Shown piece by piece: positions 34,007-42,455 of a stretch of DNA of 64,000 nt. The DNA is from Planctomycetota bacterium (GTDB lineage: Bacteria > Planctomycetota > UBA1135 > JADKAF01): positions 6,696,001-6,760,000 of the forward strand of contig JADKAF010000001.1 in NCBI GenBank assembly GCA_016719295.1, written 5' to 3'. How positions within the stretch are numbered: position 1 is the first letter of the stretch; every line of letters starts with the position of its first letter. The notes beneath the pieces were generated by a model. The model made no database searches and was not told the origin of the DNA. It saw nothing but the letters and a program-made list of their open reading frames with translations. Made by a program: the position numbers and the translations under genes.

Positions 34007-36679
34007 ATGTCCGCCGCCGCTGATCCGAGCTCCGAAGATCTCCTCGCCGATGCGCTCGCCGCCTTCGATGCCGGCGGCGAGACGGCGCTGCAGGCGTTCG
34101 TCTCCGCGCATCCCGAGCAGGCCTCGTTGCTGGAGCGCGGCATCGCGCGCTGCCGGCAGATGGGCCTGCTCTGCGCGCCGAGCTCGCGGAGCTTCCCCGA
34201 GCGGCTCGACGAGTATCGCTTGCTGCGGAAGATCGGCGGCGGCGGGATGGGCGTCGTGTACGAGGCCGAGCACGAGAAGCTCGGCCAGCGCGTCGCGCTG
34301 AAGCTGATCCGCCCGGAGCTGCTCTACTTCGAAGGCGCGCGCGAGCGCTTCCGCCGCGAGGTCGACGCGATCGCGAAGCTCGCGCATCCGGCCATCGTGC
34401 GCGTGCTCTCCTCGGGTGAGCAGGAAGGCCTGCCGTACTTCGCGATGGAGCTCCTGCCGGGGGCGACGGCGGAAGAGGTGCTGCACGCGCTCGCGCGCCG
34501 CGCACCGGCGGAGCTCGAAGGCGAGGATCTGCGCGCCGTCGTGAGCCGCGCAGGCGCCGAGAGCACGGGCGAGCTCTTCCAGGGGGCCTGGTGGAAGTGC
34601 GTCGCGCGTCTGGGCGTGCAGGTTGCGCTCGGGCTGCGGCATGCGCATCTCCGCGGCATCGTGCACCGCGATCTCAAGCCTTCGAACCTGATGCTGACGC
34701 CGCATGGCCAAGCGGTCGTGCTCGACTTCGGCGTCGCGCAGACGAAGGCCGCGCAAGAGCTCACGCGCTCGGGGGCGACGCCCGGCTCGCCTGCGTTCAT
34801 GTCGCCGGAGCAAGTGCGTGGCGAGGCCACCGACGAGCGCACCGACATCTATTCGCTCGGAGCGACGCTCTGGAACCTGCTCGCGCTCGAGCGCCCGTTC
34901 GCCGGACCGAAGGTCCTGGACCTCATCCAGCAGGGGCAGCTCCGCTCGCTGCGCGCGCGCAATGCGAACCTGCCGCGCGAGCTCGAGCTCGTGCTGCGCA
35001 AAGCGATGGATCGCGACCGCGAGCGCCGCTATGGCGACATGGCCGAGCTCGCCGAGGATCTGCAAGCCGTGCTCGCGCGTCGGCCGATCGCCGCGCGGCC
35101 GGTGCCGCTCGCGCTGCGCGCGTGGCGCTGGTGCCAGCGCCATCGCGTCGCGGCCACCGCGCTCGCGGGCGCGCTGCTCCTCGCGCTGCTGCTGCCGACC
35201 GCCTTGGCGTGGCAGCAGAGCGAAGCCAACGCGGCGCTGCGCGCGGAGCAAGCGCGCACCGCGGAGGTGAATCGCGCGCTGGCCGTCGCGGAGGCGCGGA
35301 CGAACGAGAGCTTGGAGACCGCGCTGGACGCGCTGCACGGCGTGCTGGTGCGGCTCGGCAACGAGAAGCTGCAGCGTTTACCGCTCGCCGAGCAGCTCGC
35401 GCAGCAGACGCTCGAGGACGCGGCACAGCTCTTCCGCGCGCTGCTCGCACGGCATCCGGAGCACCCGCGCGTGCGGCTCCAAGGGGGACGCGCGCTGCAC
35501 GCTCTCGCGATGTCGTACGAGCGTCAGGGCAAGTCGGCGGAAGCGGTCGCGGTGCTGGAGGAAGCGCTCGCGGTGCTCGAAGATCCGCGCGGTGTGGAGA
35601 ACGGCGCGTTGCTCGACGTGCGCGCCTGCGCGCGGATGAGCCTCGCCTCGGCGCTCGTCGATCGGCGCGATCGCACGGCGGCGATCGCCGCGGTGGAGGC
35701 CGCCGAGCGCGACTTCCTGGCCTCGGCGGCGGCTTCCGCCGCGAACCACGCGAGCGCGCTGCGCGGTCGCGCCAATCTTCGCACCACGCTCTCCATCCTG
35801 ATCGACGAGCAGCGCGAGCCGGAGCGCGCCGAGCGCGTGCTGCGCGAAGGGCTCGCGCTGCTCGAAGAGGCGGTCGCGCACGGTCCGGCCGATGCGAAGG
35901 ACGCGGGCCTCGAGCTCGCGATGCTGGGCAACCTCGGCAAGTTCCTGGAGCGCCGACGTCGCGACGACGAAGCGCGCGAGGTCTTGGAGCGCGCGCTGGA
36001 TAAGGCGCGCTCGCTCGGGACGACGCCGGCGAGCCTGGGCCCGCCGGAGCAGATGATCGCCGAGCTCGAAGAAGCGCTCGGGAACGTCCTCGGGCGCCAC
36101 GGGGATCCGCGCGCCGAAGAGCTCCTGCGGCGCAGCCTGGAGGCGCGCGAGCGCTTGGTGGCGGCGTATCCAGAGCGACCGCTTCTCCGCATTCAGCTCG
36201 CGGGCTCGATCCACAACCTCGCGCATCTCGTGAATCGCCGCGAGGGCGCCACCGCGGAGGCGCTCGAGCTCTTCGAGCGTGCGCGCGTGGTGCAGGAGCA
36301 GGCGCTCCTCGAAGCGCCGGGCAACGCGCAGGGGCTCGCCTTCCTCGCGCAGCACCTGAAGATGATCGGCGCCTGTCAGGTCAAGCTCCGCCGCGGTGCG
36401 GAGCTCTTGGAGACGGCGCGCGCGCTCGCCGCGCTCGAGTGCTCGGAGCGCGACGCGCCGTATCGCGCGGCGCTCTTCTTCCTCCACGCGCGGCGTCTGC
36501 TCGCCAAGCAGCAGGAGCTCCTGCGCGGAACCGACTGCGTCGAGGCGGCGCTCGATCAGCTCCTGCGCGCCGCCGAGCACGGCTATCGCGACGCCGCGGA
36601 GCTCGAGCACGCGTTCTTCGCGCCGCTGCGCGCGCACGCGCGCTACGAGGAGCTGCGCGCCAAGATGGCCGGCGGCTGA
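34007..36679 (+). CDS. Membrane-anchored Ser/Thr protein kinase with TPR-like C-terminus
   Basis: 890 residues from ATG 34007; a GTG at 33983 lies inside the palindrome and is less likely. Kinase domain at about 65-350: GGGGMGVVYEAEH loop, lysine K99, HRDLKPSN with D222, DFG with D240 and GTPxF/PEQ-type activation loop (GSPAFMSPEQVRGEATDERT). Between the helix-C region and HRD there is an extra segment of about 40 residues. A transmembrane helix lies at about 381-402 (ALAGALLLALLLPTALAW), and the rest is alanine-rich helical repeats (AEAVAVLEEALAVLE, DDEAREVLERALDKA) of TPR type. Built like the kinase at 2266. A gene for an ECF sigma factor converges on it with ten bases between stops, a common planctomycete pairing. 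Confidence 0.9.
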   Translation: MSAAADPSSEDLLADALAAFDAGGETALQAFVSAHPEQASLLERGIARCRQMGLLCAPSSRSFPERLDEYRLLRKIGGGGMGVVYEAEHEKLGQRVALKLIRPELLYFEGARERFRREVDAIAKLAHPAIVRVLSSGEQEGLPYFAMELLPGATAEEVLHALARRAPAELEGEDLRAVVSRAGAESTGELFQGAWWKCVARLGVQVALGLRHAHLRGIVHRDLKPSNLMLTPHGQAVVLDFGVAQTKAAQELTRSGATPGSPAFMSPEQVRGEATDERTDIYSLGATLWNLLALERPFAGPKVLDLIQQGQLRSLRARNANLPRELELVLRKAMDRDRERRYGDMAELAEDLQAVLARRPIAARPVPLALRAWRWCQRHRVAATALAGALLLALLLPTALAWQQSEANAALRAEQARTAEVNRALAVAEARTNESLETALDALHGVLVRLGNEKLQRLPLAEQLAQQTLEDAAQLFRALLARHPEHPRVRLQGGRALHALAMSYERQGKSAEAVAVLEEALAVLEDPRGVENGALLDVRACARMSLASALVDRRDRTAAIAAVEAAERDFLASAAASAANHASALRGRANLRTTLSILIDEQREPERAERVLREGLALLEEAVAHGPADAKDAGLELAMLGNLGKFLERRRRDDEAREVLERALDKARSLGTTPASLGPPEQMIAELEEALGNVLGRHGDPRAEELLRRSLEARERLVAAYPERPLLRIQLAGSIHNLAHLVNRREGATAEALELFERARVVQEQALLEAPGNAQGLAFLAQHLKMIGACQVKLRRGAELLETARALAALECSERDAPYRAALFFLHARRLLAKQQELLRGTDCVEAALDQLLRAAEHGYRDAAELEHAFFAPLRAHARYEELRAKMAGG

Positions 36680-36689
36680 GCGCGCCGCC

Positions 36690-37289
36690 TCAGCCGCTCG
36701 AGCCGCCGTCGAGCTCGTCGACGCGGAGTGCCAGGCGCGAGAGCCCGCGGTAGACGAGGTTCCGCACGGCGCCTTCGCTGCGCCCCATGCGCTCGGCGAT
36801 CTCGGCGTGGCTGAGTCCGCAGATGCGGTGCAGTGTGATCGCCTCGCGGTAGTCCTCGGGCAGCTCGTCGAACGCGGCCTCGAGCTGCGCGATCAGCTCC
36901 TTCGCCGCGACCATGCGGCTCGGCGTGACGAGGTGCTGGTAGCTCGGGAGGAAGGTCGTGCTCTCCGGCGGAGGTGCTTGCTCGCGCGCGAGGTCGCGCT
37001 TCGCGGCGGTGAGATAGCGCTGCTTCTCCAAGAGCTTGTTCTGCGCGCGCGTGTAGAGCCAGTGCCGGAACTGCGCCTCGCCGCGCCACTCGAACTCCGA
37101 GAGATCCTCCAGCACCTCGCGGCAGACCGACTGCACGAGGTCGGGCGCGGTGAGCTTCGCGCGCATGGCCTTGCCCATGCGCAGGCGCACGAAGGCCTCG
37201 AGCGGCGAGAGATGCTGCACGAGCAGCTCCTCGATCGCGGCGCGATCCGCGCGACGGGCGGCTTCGACGAGCTCGGGGCGGGTGTCCAT
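36690..37289 (-). CDS. ECF-type RNA polymerase sigma factor
   Basis: 199 residues. Region 2 includes FVRLRMGKAMRAKLTAPDLV with QSVCREVLEDLSEFEWRGE and FRHWLYTRAQNKLLEKQRY at about 33-95; region 4 is LPEDYREAITLHRICGLSHA then EIAERMGRSEGAVRNLVYRG at about 140-185. The RLRM/RGE-type region 2 is that of the planctomycete-enriched ECF groups that occur next to Ser/Thr kinases, as here. No anti-sigma gene is adjacent, so control through the kinase is a reasonable inference. The upstream region (37290-37372) contains an 8-bp hairpin at 37342-37361 and the mutS 3' palindrome. Confidence 0.88.
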   Translation of the reverse strand: MDTRPELVEAARRADRAAIEELLVQHLSPLEAFVRLRMGKAMRAKLTAPDLVQSVCREVLEDLSEFEWRGEAQFRHWLYTRAQNKLLEKQRYLTAAKRDLAREQAPPPESTTFLPSYQHLVTPSRMVAAKELIAQLEAAFDELPEDYREAITLHRICGLSHAEIAERMGRSEGAVRNLVYRGLSRLALRVDELDGGSSG

Positions 37290-37341
37290 GTTCGCTCCTC
37301 GCGCGCTCAGAGAGTGAGCGAGCCTTGCTCACGAACGTGCT

Positions 37342-37361
37342 GCAGCGCCGTCAGGCGCTGC
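37342..37361. repeat. Small hairpin upstream of the ECF sigma gene
   Basis: Arms GCAGCGCC and GGCGCTGC, perfectly complementary with loop GTCA, 53 bases upstream of the sigma start. It could be part of the leader or the last piece of the mutS terminator region. Confidence 0.4.
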
Positions 37362-37372
37362 GCCAGAAGGTA

Positions 37373-37413
37373 TCTGAGAGGCTGTAGCATTGCATTCTGC
37401 ACAGCCTCTCAGA
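37373..37413 (-). terminator. Palindrome containing the mutS stop codon
   Basis: Arms TCTGAGAGGCTGT (37373-37385) and ACAGCCTCTCAGA (37401-37413) are perfectly complementary with a 15-base loop that can pair partly on its own (GCA/TGC). The TGA stop of mutS (37411-37409) is inside the right arm. Position and strength fit a terminator for mutS, although no U-run follows. Confidence 0.6.
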
Positions 37414-40018
37414 GGCGTGCTTTCCACTCGAGCAGCTTCTGCAGCGCCTCGATCGGCGCCAGGCGATTGGGATCCAAGGCGCGCAGCTCGCGGACGATGG
37501 CCTCGTCGGGCTCCTCGAAGAGGCTGAGCTGGCGCTCGGTCTTCGCCTTCGGCGAGCGCTCCGCACCCAGGATGCGCGAGGCCAGGTCGCTCTCTTGATC
37601 CTCGAGGCGCTCCAGGATCTCGCGGGCGCGATCGAGGATGGCGCGCGGGATGCCCGCGAGGCGCGCGACGTGGATGCCGTAGGAGCGATCGGTGCCTCCT
37701 GCTTGGATGCGGTGGAGGAAGACCACCTCGTCGCCGCGCTCGTGCACGGCGACGTTCTGGTTGAAGCAGGCGTGGAAGCGATCAGCGAGATCGGTGAGCT
37801 CGTGGTAGTGCGTGGCGAAGAGCGCGCGGCAGGCGATCTTCTCGTGCAGGTGCTCGCAGACCGCCCAGGCGATCGAGAGCCCGTCGAAGGTGCTCGTGCC
37901 GCGTCCGACCTCGTCCAGGATCACCAGCGAGCGGCGCGTGGCGCAGTTCAGGATGTTCGCCGTCTCGATCATCTCGACCATGAAGGTCGAGCTGCCGCGC
38001 GTGAGATCGTCGGCCGAGCCGATGCGCGTGAAGATCCGATCCACCACGCCGACGTGCGCTCGTGCCGCCGGCACGAACGAGCCGATCTGCGCCATCAGCG
38101 CGAGGAGCGCGGCCTGGCGGATGTAGGTCGACTTACCGCTCATGTTCGGGCCGGTCAGGATGCTGAGGCGCCGCGAGCTGCACTCGAGCGTGAGGTCGTT
38201 CGGGACGAAGGCGCCCTCGGGGAGATGCGCTTCGATCACGGGGTGGCGCCCGTCGTCGATCACCAGCATCTCGCTGGCATCGACGGTGGGGGCGACGTAG
38301 CGGCGTACACTCGCGACCTCGGCCAGGCCGGCGTACACGTCGAGCTCGGCGATCGCGCGCGCCGTGGCCTGGATGCGGCGCACGGCTTCGCCGGCCGCGC
38401 GGCGCAGCTCGAGGAAGCAGCGGTGCTCGAGCTCCTGCGCGAGCTCCTCGCCCTTCAGGATCTTGTTCTCGTACTCCTTGAGCTCGGGCGTGATGAAGCG
38501 CTCCGCGTTCTTCACCGTCTGGCGGCGGATGTAGTGCGCGGGCACCTCCTCCAGGTTCGAGCGCGTGACCTCGACGTAGTAGCCGAAGACGCGATTGAAG
38601 CCGACCTTCAGATTCGCGATGCCGCTGCGCGCTTGCTCTTCGCGCTCGAAGCGCGCGATCCAGTCCTGGCCCTCGCGCTGCAAGGAGTGCAGCTCGTCCA
38701 GCTCCGACGAGTAGCCGGGGCGGATCAGGCCGCCCTCCTTCACCGTCATCGGAGGGTCATCGACCAGGGCGCGCGCGAGCTCCGCGGAGAGCTCCTCCAG
38801 CGGGTCGAGCGACTGGCACAGCACGGCCAGTGGGCCGTGCTCGATCGCGGCGAGCTCCGCGCGCAGCGGCGGCACGCATTGCAGCGAGCTGCGCAGACCC
38901 ACCAAGTCGCGCGCGTTCGCTCTCTCGGTCGCGATCTTCGCCGCGAGGCGCTCCAGGTCCTGCACCGAGCGCAGGTGCTCGCGGATCGCGCGACGGCGCC
39001 CTCCGTCCTCGAAGAGCTCGGAGACGGCGCCTTGGCGCTCGAGGATCGCCTGCACATCGACGAGCGGGAACGCGAGCCACTCGCGCAGGAGTCGCGCACC
39101 CATCGCGGTCTTGGTCGCGTCGAGCACCGAGAGGAGCGTCCCTTCCTTCTTGCCCTCGCGCAGGGTGCGCGTGAGCTCGAGGCAGGCGGCGGTCGAGCGG
39201 TCGAGCACGAGGCGGTCGCTGCGACGGAAACGCTCGAGGCGATGGAGGTGCTTCAGCGCGCCCCGCTGCGTCTCCTCGAGGTAGGAGGCCAGCGCACCAG
39301 CCGAGCGGACGGCGAGGTCGATCGTTTCCACGCCGAAGCCCTCGAGCGAGCGCACCTCGAGCGCGCGCGTCAGGGCACGTTCGGCGGCCTGCGGATCGAA
39401 CTCCCAGGCACCCCGCCAGCTCACCACGCAGGCGAGCGAGAGCTCGAGCTCCTGCGCGAGCGAACGCTCCGGGTCATCTTCTTCGCGCATCAGGATCTCG
39501 CTGGGCGAGATCGTCGCCAGCGAATCGAGCAGCGCCGAGCGATCGCACTCATCGAGGAGGAAGCGCCCCGTCGAGACATCGACCCAGGCGATCCCGCAGC
39601 GCTCGCCCTTGGCGCAGAGCGCGAGGAGGTAGTTGTTGCGGTCCTCCTCCAGCAGGTTCTCCTCGGTGAGGGTCCCCGCTGTCACGACGCGCACGACCGC
39701 GCGCTCGACGAGCCCCTTCGTCTCCTTGGGGTCGCTCATCTGCTCGCAGATCGCGACCTTGAAGCCCTTCTTCACCAGGCGCTGCAGATATCCCAGGTAG
39801 GAGCGCACCGGGACGCCCGCCATCGGGATCGCACCGTCGCCCTTCGAGCGCGCGGTGAGCGTGATGCCGAGCTCGCGGGAGGCGACCTTCGCGTCCTCGT
39901 AGAAGAGCTCGTAGAAGTCGCCCATGCGGAAGAAGAGCAGGGCGTCCTTGTGCTCCTCCTTCGCGCGGAGGAACTGCTGCATCACCGGGGTCGCGGATTC
40001 TTCGGCGGTCGTGCTCAT
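37409..40018 (-). CDS. mutS: DNA mismatch repair protein MutS
   Basis: 869 residues from ATG 40018 (MSTTAEESATPVMQQFLRAK). Translation could run 25 residues further upstream, but that part is encoded by a palindrome and is not part of the family. Domain I has the mismatch-binding FYELF motif (FRMGDFYELFYEDAK), followed by the connector, lever and clamp domains; the ATPase has Walker A GPNMSGKST at 623-631, DEVGRGTSTFDG and a normal THYHEL. It recognises base mismatches and recruits MutL. No mutL is in the window. The stop codon lies in a hairpin. Confidence 0.96.
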   Translation of the reverse strand: MSTTAEESATPVMQQFLRAKEEHKDALLFFRMGDFYELFYEDAKVASRELGITLTARSKGDGAIPMAGVPVRSYLGYLQRLVKKGFKVAICEQMSDPKETKGLVERAVVRVVTAGTLTEENLLEEDRNNYLLALCAKGERCGIAWVDVSTGRFLLDECDRSALLDSLATISPSEILMREEDDPERSLAQELELSLACVVSWRGAWEFDPQAAERALTRALEVRSLEGFGVETIDLAVRSAGALASYLEETQRGALKHLHRLERFRRSDRLVLDRSTAACLELTRTLREGKKEGTLLSVLDATKTAMGARLLREWLAFPLVDVQAILERQGAVSELFEDGGRRRAIREHLRSVQDLERLAAKIATERANARDLVGLRSSLQCVPPLRAELAAIEHGPLAVLCQSLDPLEELSAELARALVDDPPMTVKEGGLIRPGYSSELDELHSLQREGQDWIARFEREEQARSGIANLKVGFNRVFGYYVEVTRSNLEEVPAHYIRRQTVKNAERFITPELKEYENKILKGEELAQELEHRCFLELRRAAGEAVRRIQATARAIAELDVYAGLAEVASVRRYVAPTVDASEMLVIDDGRHPVIEAHLPEGAFVPNDLTLECSSRRLSILTGPNMSGKSTYIRQAALLALMAQIGSFVPAARAHVGVVDRIFTRIGSADDLTRGSSTFMVEMIETANILNCATRRSLVILDEVGRGTSTFDGLSIAWAVCEHLHEKIACRALFATHYHELTDLADRFHACFNQNVAVHERGDEVVFLHRIQAGGTDRSYGIHVARLAGIPRAILDRAREILERLEDQESDLASRILGAERSPKAKTERQLSLFEEPDEAIVRELRALDPNRLAPIEALQKLLEWKARL

Positions 40019-40028
40019 GTCGCTCGAC

Positions 40029-40107
40029 AAACCGAACGTACGGTGCCAGAGCAAATTTCTCCGGTTAGTAACCGGAGGAATTTGCTCTGGCACCGTACGT
40101 TCGGTTT
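40029..40107. repeat. Near-perfect 79-bp hairpin between histidine phosphatase and mutS
   Basis: Outer arms of 29 bases (40029-40057 and 40079-40107) are perfectly complementary; one mismatch follows (40058/40078) and then eight more pairs close on a three-base loop (40067-40069). Total stem 38 positions. It ends on the last base of the phosphatase stop codon and begins 11 bases upstream of the mutS start codon. The sequence (outer end AAACCGAACGTACGG) is unrelated to the other palindromes of the window. Confidence 0.85.
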
Positions 40108-40718
40108 CAGAGGGGGTGGGGGTCGCGGAGGTTCATCTGCTGGAGGATCGCGTGGTCGCGGTGATAGTCGACGATGGCGATCGAGGCGGTCTCCGCGGCG
40201 AGGCGGTTGCAGTGGGTGAGGGGGAGTTCTAGCGCGTCGCAGAGGAGGACGCGGACGATCCAGGAGTGGGCGAAGAGGGCGACGTGGCCGCTCGGGTGCT
40301 CCGCGCGGAGGCGCGCCAGCGCGCCGCGCGCGCGCTCGGAGACCTGGCGCAGCGATTCGCCTTCAGGCGGGTGCTCGTCGGGCGCGGCGACGAAGCGGTC
40401 GAAGATGCCGGGCAGCTCGGCCTCGACTTCGGTCCACAGGCGCTCGCGCCAGGCGCCGCGATGGACTTCGCGGAGCTCTGCGTCGACGCGATGCGGTAGG
40501 GCGCGCGCGGTGGCGACCACCGCTGCGGCGCGTCGCGCGCGATCGAGAGCGCTGCTCCAGACCGCGTCGAGCGGAGCGGTGGCGAAGCGCTGCGCGAAGC
40601 GCAGCGTCTGCTCCTCGCCGCGCGGCGAGAGCTCGACGTCGAGGTCGCCGTAGACGCGGCCGCGCCAGCGCTCGCCGACTTCGGCGTGCCGCACGAGATA
40701 AAGGCGGAGCGGCTCCAA
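40107..40718 (-). CDS. Histidine phosphatase superfamily protein (phosphoglycerate mutase-like)
   Basis: 203 residues. The catalytic motif LVRHAE stands at about 8-13 and a second histidine in the ALFAHSWIVRVLL segment at about 145-160; GDLDVELSPRGEEQ and WSSALDRARRAA are typical. The start is TTG 40718, one base after the stop of the upstream small lipoprotein gene; no ATG or GTG lies closer to the motif. The short length and GDLD segment resemble alpha-ribazole phosphatase (CobC) and other broad phosphatases, but no cobalamin gene is nearby, so the substrate is open. Last gene of the five-gene run. Confidence 0.82.
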   Translation of the reverse strand: MEPLRLYLVRHAEVGERWRGRVYGDLDVELSPRGEEQTLRFAQRFATAPLDAVWSSALDRARRAAAVVATARALPHRVDAELREVHRGAWRERLWTEVEAELPGIFDRFVAAPDEHPPEGESLRQVSERARGALARLRAEHPSGHVALFAHSWIVRVLLCDALELPLTHCNRLAAETASIAIVDYHRDHAILQQMNLRDPHPL

Positions 40719-40719
40719 G

Positions 40720-41031
40720 TCAGCGCAGCGGGCGCAGCTCGCAGTGATAGGTCCCCTGCGCGATCTGCGGGAGCTGGTAGAGGTAGCCCTCCCAGGTCGC
40801 GTAGCCCTTCTTCGAGATCTGGTAGAGGTCGTCCTCGTCGACCTGATCGGCGTTGAAGTCGCAGGGGGTCACCCACTGCAGGTTGGTGTCGAGGTGGATG
40901 AGCGTCGCCTGCGTGGGCGAGGTGGTGACGCGCGTGACGCGCGCCGTGTCCTGCCAGTCGGTGCGGTTCGAGTTGCAGCCGAGCAGGGCGCCGAGGGCGG
41001 AGAGGAGCAGCGGGAGGGCGAGGCGATTCAC
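40720..41031 (-). CDS. Small lipoprotein
   Basis: 103 residues from GTG 41031, which overlaps the stop of the preceding gene in GTGA. It has a lipoprotein signal (MNRLALPLLLSALGALLGC, lipobox LLGC) and a mature part of about 84 residues with no recognised family (TRVTTSPTQATLIHLDTNLQ, YQISKKGYATWEGYL). Because the gene is short and overlapped by long open frames it could be missed, but signal peptide, overlap and spacing to the next gene all support it. Related operons in gammaproteobacteria end with the YcfL lipoprotein; clear similarity to that is not seen. Confidence 0.68.
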   Translation of the reverse strand: MNRLALPLLLSALGALLGCNSNRTDWQDTARVTRVTTSPTQATLIHLDTNLQWVTPCDFNADQVDEDDLYQISKKGYATWEGYLYQLPQIAQGTYHCELRPLR

Positions 41032-42419
41032 GAGGGGTTCTCCGAGTCTAGGATCGGGACGGCCGGCTCGTCGACCGGGCGCGAGCTGAGCGGCGGCGGG
41101 CCGCCGGAGATGGTCGGGGTCAGGGCGACGACGTAGGTGTTCTGGCCGGCGAGCACGCGCACGCGCACGCGCTGCGGAGCGCCGCTCGCGTTGCCGCCGT
41201 GCACGGCGCGGAGCTCCAGCTCGTGCACGCCTTCGGGCAGCTCCAAGCGCTTGGTCTGGAAGCGCGCGGGGAGGAAGCTCCAGGAGCGCGTGTCGGTGAC
41301 CTCCATACCGGTCCACACCATGCCGAGCACGGAGATGCCGATGTCGACCCAGGGGTCGCCGCTCTGGTTCGCGATCTCCTTGCTCGCCTCGGTGACGCCG
41401 ATCTTGAAGAAGCGGCGCATGATGGCGCGCGCGATGATCCAGTCCTTCATCGCCTCGAACTCGGCCTGCGCGACCTCTTCCACGTCGGTGACGGTCTGCG
41501 TGAAGCCGGCGGAGTCGCCGTTCACGCGCACGTCGACGCACTCGGGATTGCTGCGCTCGAAGCTCAGCACGGGGATCTTGATCGCGGTGAGGTTCGGCAG
41601 CACGGCGCGGTCGCGCAGGATCTGCCAGACCACCTGCGCGAGCAGGAACGCAGTGGAGGAGACCGGCTCCTCGCCCTCGAGGCGCATGGGTCCGAGGCCG
41701 GTGAGCGTCAGCACGTAGACGACGCCATATCCCGGCGGGGCGTACTGCCCGTCGGTGACGCGCGCCAGATCGTCCTCGATGCCGGCGTAGCGCGGCTCGT
41801 GCTGGCGCACTTCCTCGAAGAAGGCGCGCGCCTCGGTGCGCTTCATCGCCTCCTCTTCGGCCATGATGCCTTGGAGATAGCTGCCGAAGCCCACGAGCTT
41901 GGTGTTCAGCTTCGGGTTCGACTGGCCTTCGACCCCGCCCGTGCCGAAGGCCTCGCGGAGCTCCAGCTGCTTGCGCAGGATCGCGTTCGCGTAGGCCTTG
42001 GCGTCGCGCCCGTCGCCCATCAGGTTCGCGAGCGCCAGCATCGCGCGCACGAGCACCTGCTCGTAGTCCGCGCCGGCGTTCGCCAGCGAGGTGTCGTCGA
42101 GGAACATGGCGCCCATCCAGTCGAGCGCCGTCGATGGCCCGATCTCGTCCATCCGCTCCTGCGCGCGGGCGAAGAGCTTCTCGCTGCGTTTCGCGTCCGC
42201 CATCGCGAGGCGCACGACGCCGCGCTCGAGCAGGTAGAAGTGCTGATAGGAGTCCTCGTCGTCGACGAGCTCGGAGAGCTTCTCGTCGCTCGCGCCGTAG
42301 GCGCCCGCGCGGTAGTCCGCGCGGGCGTCGGCCACGTAGTCGGAATAGGACGAGCAGGAAGCGGCCGCGAGGGCGGCGAGCGTCCCGAGGCACCGTGCGG
42401 CCGAGAAGGCGTGGCGCAT
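41028..42419 (-). CDS. COG3014-like lipoprotein
   Basis: 463 residues with a lipoprotein signal (MRHAFSAARCLGTLAALAAA, lipobox AASC at about 19-22). The N-terminal half is helical repeats (DYRAGAYGASDEKLSELVDD, FYLLERGVVRLAMADAKRSE), the C-terminal half beta-rich (GYGVVYVLTLTGLGPMRLEG, LTAIKIPVLSFERSNPE, RSWSFLPARFQTKRLELPEG, VRVRVLAGQNTYVVALTP). This layout resembles COG3014 proteins, which in gammaproteobacteria lie next to lpoB, the activator of penicillin-binding protein PBP1B. Here too LpoB-like lipoprotein genes precede it, with 36 bases between. The role of COG3014 is not established; the assignment is by pattern and context. Confidence 0.68.
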   Translation of the reverse strand: MRHAFSAARCLGTLAALAAASCSSYSDYVADARADYRAGAYGASDEKLSELVDDEDSYQHFYLLERGVVRLAMADAKRSEKLFARAQERMDEIGPSTALDWMGAMFLDDTSLANAGADYEQVLVRAMLALANLMGDGRDAKAYANAILRKQLELREAFGTGGVEGQSNPKLNTKLVGFGSYLQGIMAEEEAMKRTEARAFFEEVRQHEPRYAGIEDDLARVTDGQYAPPGYGVVYVLTLTGLGPMRLEGEEPVSSTAFLLAQVVWQILRDRAVLPNLTAIKIPVLSFERSNPECVDVRVNGDSAGFTQTVTDVEEVAQAEFEAMKDWIIARAIMRRFFKIGVTEASKEIANQSGDPWVDIGISVLGMVWTGMEVTDTRSWSFLPARFQTKRLELPEGVHELELRAVHGGNASGAPQRVRVRVLAGQNTYVVALTPTISGGPPPLSSRPVDEPAVPILDSENPS

Positions 42420-42455
42420 GGAGGAGTCAGGAAGCGACGCGCGCGGCGCGAGCGA

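Noticed and set aside
40019..40093. A longer N-terminus for MutS starting at 40093
   Set aside because: The extra 25 residues are encoded by the 79-bp hairpin and are followed by the normal MutS start; the family does not have them.
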